Shown here: positions 7,337 to 16,461 of the stretch, piece by piece
How positions within the stretch are numbered: position 1 is the first letter of the stretch
How the letters are laid out: each line of letters starts with the position of its first letter
From: Ureibacillus endophyticus
Lineage (GTDB): Bacteria > Bacillota > Bacilli > Bacillales_A > Planococcaceae
Direction of reading: 5' to 3'
DNA length: 64,000 nt
Assembly: GCF_003628435.1 (NCBI RefSeq)
Contig: NZ_RBZN01000012.1
Span: 1-64,000 of the forward strand
Position numbers and translations under genes: made by a program
The notes under the pieces: model-generated
The model's database searches: none
The model's input: the letters and a program-made list of their open reading frames with translations, nothing else
Told to the model about the DNA's origin: nothing

Positions 7337-10155
7337 CAAACATTTCACCATTCACAAAAACGATTCATATAAAGCTTGAAGAACAACAACCAGGATATTA
7401 TTCAATTAAAGCAATCAATAACGACGGCACTATTATCCCAGCAGCAAGTTGGACACCTCAACTATTTTATCGATTTGAGCCTAACTTTTATGGATTAAAG
7501 GCAAATGTCGATGATAACGAACTATTACTAAGCATTTCAGAATTACTGGATCTTCTCTCCCCAAGGTATCAACATCCCTTCATGAACTTAGTTGGGACAG
7601 ATAGCGATTCAGAAATACTTCTGAAAACTTCAATGGCCATTGAACTACTTTGGAATAGTGCTGCACTTTGGGATTATGCTTCGTTAGACAATGGATTATC
7701 TTTTGAACTTCCCACTCAGTTTTCAAAAGATGCAACAGTTCAAAGTATCTTTGGAAAAGAGACGATTGATTTACAACAATGCACTTCCCTTTTAACGATG
7801 GCTACTATTCAGAAGCTTGCCAATGCAGGATTATCAACAACAGATCTTCCTACATTAATGCCATTTTTCAAAAATGGTGGTTGGCCAATGAACAAAGAAC
7901 GGTCGATTGGTAATATAAAAGTCGCTCTTCGTTTAAGTGAACCGGAAGAAACTTCTTCAGAATGGCTATTGGAAACTGTATTAAGCTCGAAAAGTACTTC
8001 CAAACATTGGACACCAGCCGTTCGGAAACGTCACTTGCCTATTGAACGGGCATTACCGGATAAATGGTTACCCTTTGCGGAAGATATATCGGATTTGCAA
8101 CATCAAATGCTAGAACTACTGGACTTAAGCAAGTACCACGTTTCTGAGGATACTTTCTTACATGTTTATTTAGAAGATGCGGATGTTCGCAAACTGTTAC
8201 GTGATGACTTTGCCAAGCTAAGTGTATTAGGGTTTGAAGTAATCTTACCTGCATGGCTAAAAGAATTAAAACAAACAAAAATGCGTGTTCGTGTGAGTGC
8301 AAATAGTCAAACACAACGGTCTGTTGCAGGACTAGACGATATTTTATCCTTCAAATGGCAACTTTCCCTTAATGGCGAGGAAATTTCTTCAAAGGAGTTC
8401 CGCAAAATTGTCGATGAAAAGCGTGAATTTATCCGTATCGGCAATGAATGGTTCCGAATGGATGCTGAATGGATGAATGAAATTCGCGAACTGATGGAAA
8501 AGGCTGAGGAAGAAAATTGGACTGTACGCGAACTGCTTTTCCGAGAATTGCCTGAAGAACTGACTGCTCCTTTAGAAATGGATGAAGAAGATGCCGAACG
8601 GGACGACCCATTATTTGCCTTTGAAATGCAGCATTCTTTGAAAAATTATATAGATCAGCTACAACATAAGAAGGGGTTACCAAAAGTTCAACGACCAGAT
8701 GGACTACAAGCAGAATTACGACCATATCAACAAGAAGGCTTTGAATGGCTTGTATTTATGCGTGACCAACAATTCGGTGCTGTATTAGCAGATGATATGG
8801 GGCTCGGAAAGACTGTTCAATTAATTAGTTACTTATTGCATACGGTTGAAAGTCTCGGTGAAGTGCTACCAACTTTAATCATTTGCCCAACTTCCGTATT
8901 AGGAAATTGGCAAAAAGAATTAGCTCGGTTTGCCCCTTCTTTGAAAGTATATACCCATTACAGTTCCGCGCGCCTAAAGGATGAGGATTTCAAACACTAT
9001 CTTGAAACGGAGCAACCTAACGTAGTGCTCACCACTTACGGAACAATCTCGCAGGATATTGAGTTTTTACAATATATCGATTGGTCCACAGTAGCTCTTG
9101 ATGAAGCGCAAAACATTAAAAATATGCAAACATTGCAATCAAGGGCAATACGAAAATTACATGGTAAACATCATATTGCGTTAACAGGTACTCCGATTGA
9201 AAACCGCCTTTCTGAGTTATGGGCTATTTTTGACTTTATTCACAAAGGTTATTTAGGAAGCTTCGGCAAATTCCAAGAACAATTTATCTTGCCGATTGAA
9301 CGGGATGAATCGGAATGTCATAAACAAATCTTGCGTACTAAAATCCGTCCATTCCTGTTGCGCCGTACGAAAAATGACCCTGATTTGATGCTAAACTTAC
9401 CGGATAAACAAGAGACAAAAGAGTTTTGCTCCCTTACAAGCGAGCAAGCGGCATTATATGAAGGGTATATTGAAGATACAATGGCACAGCTTGATACAAT
9501 GACTGCATTTGAGAAAAAGGGACGTATCTTACAAATGCTAAGTAAATTAAAACAACTATGTAATCACCCTGCTTTGTATTTAAAAGAACCTTTTGATGAT
9601 GCGAAAACGTTGATGAATCGATCAGTCAAACTAAAACGCATCGTGCAACTGGCCGTGGAAATCGTTGAAAATGGCGAACAATGTTTAATATTCACTCAAT
9701 ATATTGGAATGGGGCATCTGTTACAGCATTGCTTCTCAGAACTGTATGATATTGATGTACCATTTTTAACTGGTAGTATGCCAAAACAACAACGAGACCG
9801 GTTAGTCGATGCTTTCCAAACAGGAGAATTCCCGATTTTCTTACTGTCTCTAAAAGCAGGAGGCACTGGCTTAAATTTAACTGCTGCAAATCACGTATTG
9901 CATGCGGATCGTTGGTGGAACCCAGCTGTTGAAAATCAAGCAACGGATCGTGCGTACCGTATCGGGCAAACACAATTTGTCCAGGTTCATAAATTTATCA
10001 CGATTGGAACGATTGAAGAAAAAATTGATAAGATGATTGAGTTAAAATCCGCTTTATCCGAAGAATTGATTCAATCAAGTACGTGGTTAACAGAGCTTCA
10101 AGAAGAGGAATTAATGGATTTATTAATGTTAGATACAACAACCATAAGAAACTAA
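7333..10155 (+). CDS. ywqA: SNF2-family DNA-dependent ATPase/helicase
   Basis: 940 aa. The N-terminal ~440 residues form the bacterial SNF2-associated region. The first ATPase lobe shows Walker A (LADDMGLGKT, about residue 485), a DEAQ box (about 589) and LTGTPIENRLSELW. The second lobe carries GGTGLNL and the arginine-finger motif DRAYRIGQT (about 870). The protein should use ATP to translocate on DNA and remodel bound proteins. It follows ywqB with a 4-base overlap and ends eight bases before a strong terminator. All catalytic motifs are intact. Confidence 0.93.
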   Translation: MTNISPFTKTIHIKLEEQQPGYYSIKAINNDGTIIPAASWTPQLFYRFEPNFYGLKANVDDNELLLSISELLDLLSPRYQHPFMNLVGTDSDSEILLKTSMAIELLWNSAALWDYASLDNGLSFELPTQFSKDATVQSIFGKETIDLQQCTSLLTMATIQKLANAGLSTTDLPTLMPFFKNGGWPMNKERSIGNIKVALRLSEPEETSSEWLLETVLSSKSTSKHWTPAVRKRHLPIERALPDKWLPFAEDISDLQHQMLELLDLSKYHVSEDTFLHVYLEDADVRKLLRDDFAKLSVLGFEVILPAWLKELKQTKMRVRVSANSQTQRSVAGLDDILSFKWQLSLNGEEISSKEFRKIVDEKREFIRIGNEWFRMDAEWMNEIRELMEKAEEENWTVRELLFRELPEELTAPLEMDEEDAERDDPLFAFEMQHSLKNYIDQLQHKKGLPKVQRPDGLQAELRPYQQEGFEWLVFMRDQQFGAVLADDMGLGKTVQLISYLLHTVESLGEVLPTLIICPTSVLGNWQKELARFAPSLKVYTHYSSARLKDEDFKHYLETEQPNVVLTTYGTISQDIEFLQYIDWSTVALDEAQNIKNMQTLQSRAIRKLHGKHHIALTGTPIENRLSELWAIFDFIHKGYLGSFGKFQEQFILPIERDESECHKQILRTKIRPFLLRRTKNDPDLMLNLPDKQETKEFCSLTSEQAALYEGYIEDTMAQLDTMTAFEKKGRILQMLSKLKQLCNHPALYLKEPFDDAKTLMNRSVKLKRIVQLAVEIVENGEQCLIFTQYIGMGHLLQHCFSELYDIDVPFLTGSMPKQQRDRLVDAFQTGEFPIFLLSLKAGGTGLNLTAANHVLHADRWWNPAVENQATDRAYRIGQTQFVQVHKFITIGTIEEKIDKMIELKSALSEELIQSSTWLTELQEEELMDLLMLDTTTIRN

Positions 10156-10162
10156 ATGTATG

Positions 10163-10202
10163 AAAAGAGTCGAGTAGGTAGTAGTTACTCGACTCTTTTT
10201 TA
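10163..10202 (+). terminator. Intrinsic terminator of ywqB-ywqA
   Basis: Fourteen-base perfect arms (10163-10176 and 10186-10199) with a nine-base loop, running into T residues. Confidence 0.9.
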
Positions 10203-10283
10203 GTCTCGTTATCCTTTTTCACTTTTATTCCAATATTCAGTTGTTATTTTCTCTACGTTACTTTCGTATAGATGGCAAAAGAT

Positions 10284-10432
10284 ATGTAGAGTTAGGAGAA
10301 ATGGGAACCACTACTGTGCGGTCAGCAGTAGCGGTTGAACTATCACCCCCTCTACATTTTTAACAAGGAGAATGGTTACTGACAACTTACTTACCCTTCA
10401 ACAACGATAACAACTTCATCCACAATGTTTAA
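10284..10432 (+). other. Structured intergenic element with a possible interrupted small ORF
   Basis: An outer stem (ATGTAGAG 10284-10291 with CTCTACAT 10350-10357) encloses an inner stem (AACC-A-CTACTG 10306-10316 with CAGTAG-C-GGTT 10326-10336). TTTTT follows at once, as in a terminator. The same bases also read as an ATG frame of 20 codons from 10301 (AGGAG two bases upstream), stopping at TAA 10361-10363. The frame then continues open for 22 further codons to a TAA at 10430. Whether this is a structured RNA, two peptides or a broken small gene cannot be settled here. It lies between ywqA and ssbB. Confidence 0.35.
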
Positions 10433-10435
10433 CAG

Positions 10436-10840
10436 TTACGGAACAGGTACTACATCCTGTTGATCAGGAAGTACAAAGTGTTGTGCAATATCTTTTGGTG
10501 CGGAGAGTTTTGAATCTTGTGGTAACTTCAGTGCATAAAATCGGACATCATCGACTACAACTTCTGTAGTATAAACTTTCGTATCTTCCTTTGTAATATA
10601 AGATCTTGATTGTAGACGGCCGTTAACTCCAATCAACGATCCTTTTCCGCAATATTGAACAATTCGTTCTGCAAGCTTTCCCCACGCTATACAGGGTACG
10701 AAATCTGCATCAATCATGCCTTGGCTATTCCGAAAGTTTCTATTGATTGCAATGACAAAACTAGTTTGGTTACGAGTTTCAGAAAACGACTTCAGTGTAG
10801 GATCCTTAGTAATTCTACCGACTAGTCCGACTTGATTCAT
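10436..10840 (-). CDS. ssbB: Single-stranded DNA-binding protein, SsbB type
   Basis: 134 aa with one OB-fold SSB domain (about residues 1-105; NQVGLVGRITKDPTLK, then IAWGKLAERIVQYCGKGSLI). The acidic DDDIPF-like tip of housekeeping SsbA is missing; it ends in a Pro/Val tail (VVPVP). Together with the neighbouring ywpF this matches the competence-linked ssbB (ywpH) locus of B. subtilis. It should protect incoming single-stranded DNA during transformation. The ATG at 10840 has GGAGG eight bases upstream; the GTG at 10849 overlaps that site and is unlikely. A possible ComK box lies at 10899-10941. Confidence 0.85.
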   Translation of the reverse strand: MNQVGLVGRITKDPTLKSFSETRNQTSFVIAINRNFRNSQGMIDADFVPCIAWGKLAERIVQYCGKGSLIGVNGRLQSRSYITKEDTKVYTTEVVVDDVRFYALKLPQDSKLSAPKDIAQHFVLPDQQDVVPVP

Positions 10841-10898
10841 GTTGTTCACCTCCTTTGACTACATCCTAACTTAAGTTAAAATATTTAGCAAAATCAGG

Positions 10899-10941
10899 AA
10901 AATGAACTTTGGCCTCGTTTCCGTTTTGAAAAATAATTTTT
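10899..10941 (-). promoter_or_regulatory. Candidate ComK box upstream of ssbB
   Basis: One perfect AT-box (A4-N5-T4, 10929-10941) and one imperfect AT-box (AAAA-N5-TTTG, 10899-10911) are separated by 17 bases, close to the 18-base class known for ComK. The region lies 60-100 bases upstream of ssbB, a ComK target in B. subtilis. The surroundings are AT-rich, so chance is possible. Confidence 0.3.
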
Positions 10942-11085
10942 CAATATATGTATTTTTTATTAATATCTGGATAAATGTAGATATGAGAAGGGTTTATTCT
11001 TATTTATTGAGTGTGTCCAATTTATAATTTTTGCATTTTTTCTATGTTATACTAAAATTAACGAAAATCTACAGGGGGTACGTGA

Positions 11086-11511
11086 ATGAAGACTTTTAAA
11101 ATGCTCTCTTTTGATCTTATCAATGAGGGAGGGAAGCTAAATATACCACTAATTGATGGGATTATTATTAATCAAGAAAATAGTCACAAATCATGGATAT
11201 TAGAAATATTTACTTCAAAAGAACACAAGTCCACGTTTGAAAAATATGAATCCTCTGGAGATATTTTAGATGTGCACGCCATTATTTCCTTTCCAGAAAA
11301 TGAACCTGCCCCGTTCAAAGTGATTGTCTATTCCATTAAGGAAATTGGAGAAAACATTTCCGTTTTACTGAAAGGGACAATTAAGGCGCAACGAAATAAA
11401 TATGCAGAACAATTGCTAAAGCTTTTATTAGAAGAAAATTTATCAAAGGATGAGTTATTGGAACGATTTAAAAAGGGTATGCGTGAACGTCCGCGCTTGC
11501 GAGAATCATAA
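11086..11511 (+). CDS. ywpF: YwpF-like conserved protein
   Basis: 141 aa. The N-terminus (MKTFKMLSFDLI) and the adjacency to ssbB match the YwpF family of Bacillales. Two-thirds is predicted beta-rich and the C-terminus is helical and charged (ERFKKGMRERPRLRES). No enzymatic motif is visible and the function is unknown. ATG preceded by AGGGGG. The gene is divergent to ssbB and convergent with the lipoprotein gene, with which it shares a terminator. Confidence 0.7.
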   Translation: MKTFKMLSFDLINEGGKLNIPLIDGIIINQENSHKSWILEIFTSKEHKSTFEKYESSGDILDVHAIISFPENEPAPFKVIVYSIKEIGENISVLLKGTIKAQRNKYAEQLLKLLLEENLSKDELLERFKKGMRERPRLRES

Positions 11512-11552
11512 CCTTCCCTCTTTTGCTCCAACTTCACTCCCCGCACGCCATA

Positions 11553-11588
11553 CAAAAGATCGTCTCACTTGAATGAGACGATCTTTTG
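11553..11588. terminator. Bidirectional terminator between ywpF and the acidic lipoprotein
   Basis: Fifteen-base perfect arms (11553-11567 and 11574-11588) with a six-base loop. The arms begin CAAAAGATC and end GATCTTTTG, giving T runs on both strands. Confidence 0.9.
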
Positions 11589-11593
11589 TTTTA

Positions 11594-11956
11594 TTATTCA
11601 TCTATTTGGTCACGGTCACGGACATCACGATTATCTTCAATAATGTCTTCTTGGTTGTCATTTAGGATACGTTCATCATTGTTGTTCACCGTACCAGAAG
11701 TACCATTTTGACCTGCACCATTGCTATTTGGAACACCGTCTTGATCTACATTACGGTCAGCATCGTAGCCGTTACCATTGTTATCGTTCATATCATTATC
11801 AATGGCATCATCTACATCACGTTGTACTTCATTAACGCCTTGATTAATGTCCTCACCAACATCCTCTAAAGCATCCTCAGTGTCATTTGCAGCGTTGTTA
11901 CACCCTACAAGTAATGCTGAACCAAGAATAAATGCAAAGACTGGTTTTTTCCACAT
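11594..11956 (-). CDS. Small acidic Asn/Asp-rich lipoprotein
   Basis: 120 aa. A lipoprotein signal peptide ends in the lipobox LLVGC with Cys19 as the lipidation site. The mature part is extremely rich in Asp, Asn and Glu (for example DVGEDINQGVNEVQRDVDDA) and looks disordered. This composition is common in small Bacillus surface or spore-associated lipoproteins, but no family is certain. The start is the ATG behind GGAGGG. A perfect 12-base inverted repeat would sequester that ribosome site in the mRNA (see 11957-12038). Confidence 0.7.
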   Translation of the reverse strand: MWKKPVFAFILGSALLVGCNNAANDTEDALEDVGEDINQGVNEVQRDVDDAIDNDMNDNNGNGYDADRNVDQDGVPNSNGAGQNGTSGTVNNNDERILNDNQEDIIEDNRDVRDRDQIDE

Positions 11957-12038
11957 AAAAAATTCCCTCCTTTCAAGATTTGCACACTCCATCACATTTA
12001 AATGTGACTAGTTATAGAGTGCCCGGGAAAGGAGGGAA
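11957..12038 (-). promoter_or_regulatory. Nested leader hairpin covering the lipoprotein ribosome-binding site
   Basis: A perfect 12-bp outer stem (11963-11974 with 12027-12038) encloses a 5-bp stem (11985-11989 with 12017-12021) and an apical palindrome CACATTTAAATGTG (11994-12007). On the minus strand the 3' arm contains the AGGAGGG ribosome site and is followed by six T, just before the ATG. It could therefore mask translation or terminate transcription. Confidence 0.65.
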
Positions 12039-12092
12039 CTATCCGAAATTTAAACGAGTCGATTTTAGTTAATCTTTAAAAAATTGACATCG

Positions 12093-12479
12093 TTATTTAT
12101 CTAATTGTTCTTTTAAAAGTTGTTCAACATATGCGGCTTCTGCTTTACATCCATATGTGTAGCTTGTACCAAGTTGTTTTTGCATTTTTTCGATAGAATC
12201 AATTTGCTTTTTAGTCGGTTTTTCATTTAGAATTTTTGCGATTGTTTCGTCAATTTTCTTTGCAATCTCCTCATGAAACTCTTGACTAACTAATACTTCT
12301 GGAGGAACTTTATCGAACCAAGCAGCGTTTTCCGTAAAATACTTTTGCCAGCTTGCTACGAAGTCTTCCATTGAGAATTTATCTTCATCCCATCCAATGC
12401 TTGCTAAGTATGACTCGAAAGACGTTGAGATGGATCGAGTGATGCTGATCTTGACGCCTGAAGACAACTGTTTATACAT
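12093..12479 (-). CDS. Hypothetical protein, 128 aa
   Basis: A helical cytosolic protein with no signal peptide. Distinctive parts are a tryptophan-rich middle (FVASWQKYFTENAAWFDKVP) and a lysine/glutamate-rich second half. The ATG follows AGGAGG at nine bases, so it is well supported as a gene. I do not recognise a family. It lies alone between the lipoprotein gene and fabZ. Confidence 0.6.
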   Translation of the reverse strand: MYKQLSSGVKISITRSISTSFESYLASIGWDEDKFSMEDFVASWQKYFTENAAWFDKVPPEVLVSQEFHEEIAKKIDETIAKILNEKPTKKQIDSIEKMQKQLGTSYTYGCKAEAAYVEQLLKEQLDK

Positions 12480-12683
12480 CTATTTAAAACCTCCTACGTT
12501 TAAAAAGCCAAACAATACGTATATTCGTACGTACAAATAAAGTCAACCATATTATTGTATATCCTTCACTATTAAAATGCAAATTCACGGACATTTGACG
12601 AAATCTTCTTATAGCATTCATACCCATAAAAAATTGGATTTTATACTAAGAAAATTCATTTATTTTAGTGAAGGAACAATTTT

Positions 12684-13121
12684 TTATTTCGGTTGAACTG
12701 GTCCAATTGCAAATAAAATGTCGGTTTCACAAACTAGTTCGCCTTCAACTGTCGCAATTGCGTGTCCTTTACCCATTGCACCGCGTAATTTTACAAATTC
12801 AACTTCTAATTTTAATTGATCTCCTGGTACCACTTGTCGTTTAAAGCGGCAGTTATCAATCCCAGTTAAGAACGCAAGACGACCTTTAAACTGTTCAGAC
12901 ATTAATAAAGCTACTCCACCAACCTGTGCCAATGCTTCCACAATTAAAACACCTGGCATTACAGGGTATCCTGGGAAATGTCCATTAAAGAAGTCTTCAT
13001 TGATTGATACATTTTTAATTCCAACCGCGCGTTTTCCTTCTTCTACTTCTAAAATACGGTCCACTAAAAGGAATGGATAACGATGCGGTAAAATTTCTTG
13101 TATTTGATCAGCAGTTAACAT
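12684..13121 (-). CDS. fabZ: 3-hydroxyacyl-[ACP] dehydratase FabZ
   Basis: Dehydrates 3-hydroxyacyl-ACP in type II fatty-acid elongation. The hot-dog fold active site is intact: His48 in [12 protein letters not shown] and Glu62 in VEALAQ. 145 aa is the normal length. ATG preceded by GGGGGG at about seven bases. It follows the epuA-like gene and the flhO-flhP genes, as in B. subtilis, and may be read from the same transcript. Confidence 0.95.
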   Translation of the reverse strand: MLTADQIQEILPHRYPFLLVDRILEVEEGKRAVGIKNVSINEDFFNGHFPGYPVMPGVLIVEALAQVGGVALLMSEQFKGRLAFLTGIDNCRFKRQVVPGDQLKLEVEFVKLRGAMGKGHAIATVEGELVCETDILFAIGPVQPK

Positions 13122-13148
13122 GTTCTTCCCCCCAAGAGTATGTAATAT

Positions 13149-13427
13149 TTATTCTTTGCCATTTATGATATCTAGTATATGTTGCCATGTTCCCCATTTT
13201 AGAGCATCTAACGGTTTTCCATCTCCAATGACTCCATACCCAATCATTACTCCAAAACAAATTGCTAGGAATAATAAAATAAAAACAATAAGTAATCTTA
13301 ACCAAATCGGAAAAAGTCGAAAGCTATGAAAACGAATCGGTCTTTCAGAATATCTAGCTGTTCGTTTTTCCTTTTCTTCTTGAGGAACATTCGGCTTTAG
13401 CGAATTACTTTTTAAGTCGTTAGTCAT
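13149..13427 (-). CDS. EpuA-like small membrane protein (annotated as RNA polymerase beta-subunit-like in Bacillales)
   Basis: 92 aa with a charged N-terminal ~45 residues, one membrane helix (about 47-68, LLIVFILLFLAICFGVMIGY) and a conserved tail (IGDGKPLDALKWGTWQHILD). This matches the EpuA family of Firmicutes. Despite the database label, no polymerase motif is present. ATG with AAGGGAG upstream. It lies between flhP and fabZ in a compact run of minus-strand genes. Confidence 0.8.
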   Translation of the reverse strand: MTNDLKSNSLKPNVPQEEKEKRTARYSERPIRFHSFRLFPIWLRLLIVFILLFLAICFGVMIGYGVIGDGKPLDALKWGTWQHILDIINGKE

Positions 13428-13501
13428 TGGCCGTTTCTCCCTTTTGTAATGCTTAATATTTGATATAGAGGGTATACTTTATTAGGTAGTTTTCGGGTCA
13501 A

Positions 13502-14341
13502 TTATCGAATTCCGTTAATTAACCCTAACATTTGGTCAGCAATCGTAATTGCGCGAGAACTGAATTGATATGAGCGTTGGGCATTAATTAAGTCCGTCAT
13601 TTCCTTAGAAATATCGACGTTTGACATTTCAAGTTTCCCATTAGCAAGTCCAATTTCAGTTCGAAGACCACCTTGTAAATTTGTATAAAGGTCTGCCTCA
13701 TTTAATCCTAATTGTTCAAGATTTCCTGGTACCCCAATATATGAACCCGATAACTTTTCCATTGATTGAGGTTTGTCCACTCGTGTAACCGCTAATTCAA
13801 ATCCTTGTGTTGTACCATCATTATAATTTACTAATAACGTTCCATCATCTAGTAAATTAAAGTTTTTCATGTTATCCGCAAAAGTAATTGCGTTCCCATT
13901 CGAATCTGCAACAGCGTAGCCATCATGATTGACAAGCATGACTTGGCCATTGTTAACAGGGGTTACATAAAAGTCACCTTGGCGTGAATAAACAGTGCGT
14001 TGTCCATTTTCACCATCAGGCATAATAATGTTGAAATATTGATTTGCTTTTGTAAAAGCAATGTCTAAATCACGTTCTGTATTTTGTAAACTACCTGTCT
14101 TTGTATTCACTTGGATTTGAGCAAGTTGCGCACCAACTCCGTAACGAATGCCTACTGGTGATTGGCGTACTGTAGGATCCATTTGGTCGTTTTCAAATTG
14201 TTGGTATAAAAGCTCAGAAAAACGTGCTTCTCTTGCTTTATAACCCGTTGTATTGCTATTAGCGATATTATTACTAATTGTATCAATTTGTTGTTGTAAC
14301 TGACCTAATGTATTTGTTGCTGTAATCATTGTACGGATCAT
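13502..14341 (-). CDS. flhP: Flagellar basal-body rod/hook protein FlhP
   Basis: 279 aa, FlgG/FlgF-type rod protein. The N-terminal motif LQQQIDTISNNIANSNTTGYK and the C-terminal helix (VDISKEMTDLINAQRSYQFS) are the conserved rod-domain halves that assemble as a coiled coil. It is exported by the flagellar type III apparatus. ATG preceded by AAGGGG. It follows flhO by 18 bases, as in the B. subtilis mbl-flhO-flhP cluster. Confidence 0.93.
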   Translation of the reverse strand: MIRTMITATNTLGQLQQQIDTISNNIANSNTTGYKAREARFSELLYQQFENDQMDPTVRQSPVGIRYGVGAQLAQIQVNTKTGSLQNTERDLDIAFTKANQYFNIIMPDGENGQRTVYSRQGDFYVTPVNNGQVMLVNHDGYAVADSNGNAITFADNMKNFNLLDDGTLLVNYNDGTTQGFELAVTRVDKPQSMEKLSGSYIGVPGNLEQLGLNEADLYTNLQGGLRTEIGLANGKLEMSNVDISKEMTDLINAQRSYQFSSRAITIADQMLGLINGIR

Positions 14342-14359
14342 GTTTTATCCCCTTCCCAA

Positions 14360-15196
14360 CTACACTTTACCGATTTCATTGACTGCTTTATCCATGCTCT
14401 TATCATACGCTTGTAGTACTTTTTGATTTGCTTCAAAGGCACGATAAGCTGTAAGTAATTCTGTCATGGATTGTGCAGCATCTACATTGGAACCTTCAAT
14501 ATAGTTTTGTTGTAGTGCAAAGGTAACTCCATCTTGTCCATACGCAGATGGTAGCATTTCCCCGTCAATAGAACGGAACAAACCATTATCTTGTTTAATA
14601 AGCACATCAGGATTTGCTGAGAAAGCCACACCTAAAGTTGCAACTTGTTGACCATCCACTAAAATACGCCCATCTTGTGAAAGTTGGAAATCTTCATTTT
14701 GTAATTGTATACGCTCTCCTTGATCTGAAAGTACATATAAGCCTTGAGGATTTACTAAATATCCTTGGCCATCAATTGTGAAGTTTCCGTTACGTGTATA
14801 TGCTTCTCCGCCTTCAGGATGTTCTAGACGGAAAAAGATCGTACCAGCTTGACCAGATTCTTGATCAATCGGCATTGCACCGTTTAATAGAGCAATGTCC
14901 GTTGTAAGGTTTGTTTCTATAAGAGTACCTTGTGTATAGTTTGCTAGTGTTTCTTGTAAATATACGCCAGTATTAAGTGCACCAATTTCAGTTGCTTTTA
15001 ATGTATTAATACCTTTTTCTGTAGGGATATTTGTAGTACCCCTTGCAGAAAGAAGCATATCAGGAAATGAACGTATTGTTGATTGGTCTGCTTTAAAGCC
15101 AGGTGTATTCGCATTTGCCATATTATTTGTTAATATTTCTGTTTTTCTTTGTTGTGCAATCATACCTGTAGCAACTGTGTAAAACCCTTTAAACAA
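14360..15196 (-). CDS. flhO: Flagellar basal-body rod/hook protein FlhO
   Basis: 278 aa, paralogue of FlhP. N-terminal rod motif ILTNNMANANTPGFKADQST and C-terminal motif NVDAAQSMTELLTAYRAFEA are present. It begins with TTG, supported by GAGGTG seven bases upstream. It lies directly after mbl and is probably co-transcribed with flhP. Confidence 0.93.
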   Translation of the reverse strand: MFKGFYTVATGMIAQQRKTEILTNNMANANTPGFKADQSTIRSFPDMLLSARGTTNIPTEKGINTLKATEIGALNTGVYLQETLANYTQGTLIETNLTTDIALLNGAMPIDQESGQAGTIFFRLEHPEGGEAYTRNGNFTIDGQGYLVNPQGLYVLSDQGERIQLQNEDFQLSQDGRILVDGQQVATLGVAFSANPDVLIKQDNGLFRSIDGEMLPSAYGQDGVTFALQQNYIEGSNVDAAQSMTELLTAYRAFEANQKVLQAYDKSMDKAVNEIGKV

Positions 15197-15264
15197 CTAT
15201 ATTCACCTCTTTTTATTGTAAAGTATTCAGTTTACAAAACTATTTCAATAAAATATCGAACTGA

Positions 15265-16263
15265 TTAAATTCTAGAACCAGGAGCACGATCGATATTGTC
15301 TAACATTAATCCTGTTCCGATTGCTACACAGTCGATTGGATTATCTGCTACAAATACTGGTACTTTTAGTTCTTGAATTAATAGTTGATCCATGCCATGT
15401 AGAAGCGCACCGCCTCCAGTGATACATACGCCACGATCAATAATGTCAGCTGATAATTCAGGTGGTGTTTTTTCTAATACATTTTTCGCTGATTGAACGA
15501 TTAATGATACCGATTCATGAAGTGCTTTTTCGATTTCTGTAGAATGAATTGTCACTGTTCTAGGTAAACCTGTTACCATGTCACGGCCACGAATCTCCAT
15601 TGATTCGTCACGTGCCCCTGGATAAACTGTACCGATGTTGATTTTAATCGCTTCAGCAGTACGTTCGCCGATAAGTAATTTGTATTCTTTTTTTATGTAT
15701 TGCAAGATGTCATTATCGAAAACGTCACCTGCTACTTTAATTGATTCACTTGTTACGATATCACCCATAGAAAGTACTGCAATATCTGTTGTACCGCCAC
15801 CAATATCTACTACCATGTTACCACTTGGTTGGAAGATATCCATTCCAGCGCCAATTGCAGCTACTTTTGGTTCTTCTTCTAAATAAACTTTTTTCCCGCC
15901 TGATTTTTCAGCAGCTTCACGAATTGCTTTTTGCTCCACGCTTGTAATGTTTGTTGGGCAGCAAATTAGAATGCGTGGTTTTGAGAAAAATCCTTTTAAA
16001 TCCAGTTTGTTTAGAAAATGTTTTAACATTGCTTCAGTTACGTCGAAGTCTGCAATAACACCATCTTTGAGTGGTCGAATGGCAACGATATTTCCAGGTG
16101 TACGTCCAACCATTTGGCGTGCCTCTTCACCAACTGCAAGTACTTTATTTGTGTTTTTGTCTATTGCTACGACGGAAGGCTCATTTAAAACAATTCCCTT
16201 ACCTTTAACATAAATTAGGACGTTTGCCGTTCCTAGGTCTATCCCAATATCTTTTGAAAACAT
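15265..16263 (-). CDS. mbl: Actin-like cell-shape protein Mbl
   Basis: 332 aa, MreB family. Forms membrane-associated filaments that direct lateral wall synthesis. ATP-site motifs DLGTANV (about 7-13) and DIGGGTTDIAV (about 155) are intact, and GGGALLHG completes the adenosine motif. The neighbours spoIIID upstream and flhO-flhP downstream identify it as Mbl rather than MreB. The start is the ATG with AAGGAG eight bases upstream; an upstream in-frame ATG lacks a ribosome site. Confidence 0.93.
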   Translation of the reverse strand: MFSKDIGIDLGTANVLIYVKGKGIVLNEPSVVAIDKNTNKVLAVGEEARQMVGRTPGNIVAIRPLKDGVIADFDVTEAMLKHFLNKLDLKGFFSKPRILICCPTNITSVEQKAIREAAEKSGGKKVYLEEEPKVAAIGAGMDIFQPSGNMVVDIGGGTTDIAVLSMGDIVTSESIKVAGDVFDNDILQYIKKEYKLLIGERTAEAIKINIGTVYPGARDESMEIRGRDMVTGLPRTVTIHSTEIEKALHESVSLIVQSAKNVLEKTPPELSADIIDRGVCITGGGALLHGMDQLLIQELKVPVFVADNPIDCVAIGTGLMLDNIDRAPGSRI

Positions 16264-16409
16264 ATGTATATTTCTCCTTCCCGCCAATTCCAACATGATT
16301 CACGTTCAAAATTTCTCTTTATCTAGATTATTTTATCATATTCATGTAGTAATTACATCTTTAATTTCATTGTTGTTACAGTTGTATTACAATTTTGTGT
16401 GCAGTTTAG

Positions 16410-16440
16410 AATTGTTTGTGTACCAGGTACACAAACAATT
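16410..16440. repeat. Perfect 31-bp palindrome containing TGTACC-A-GGTACA
   Basis: Fifteen-base arms (16410-16424 and 16426-16440) around a single central A. It lies between spoIIID and mbl. The central 13 bases recur with other central bases at 16462-16474 and 60096-60108. Confidence 0.85.
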
Positions 16441-16461
16441 CAGAATATTCAAAATTGTATA

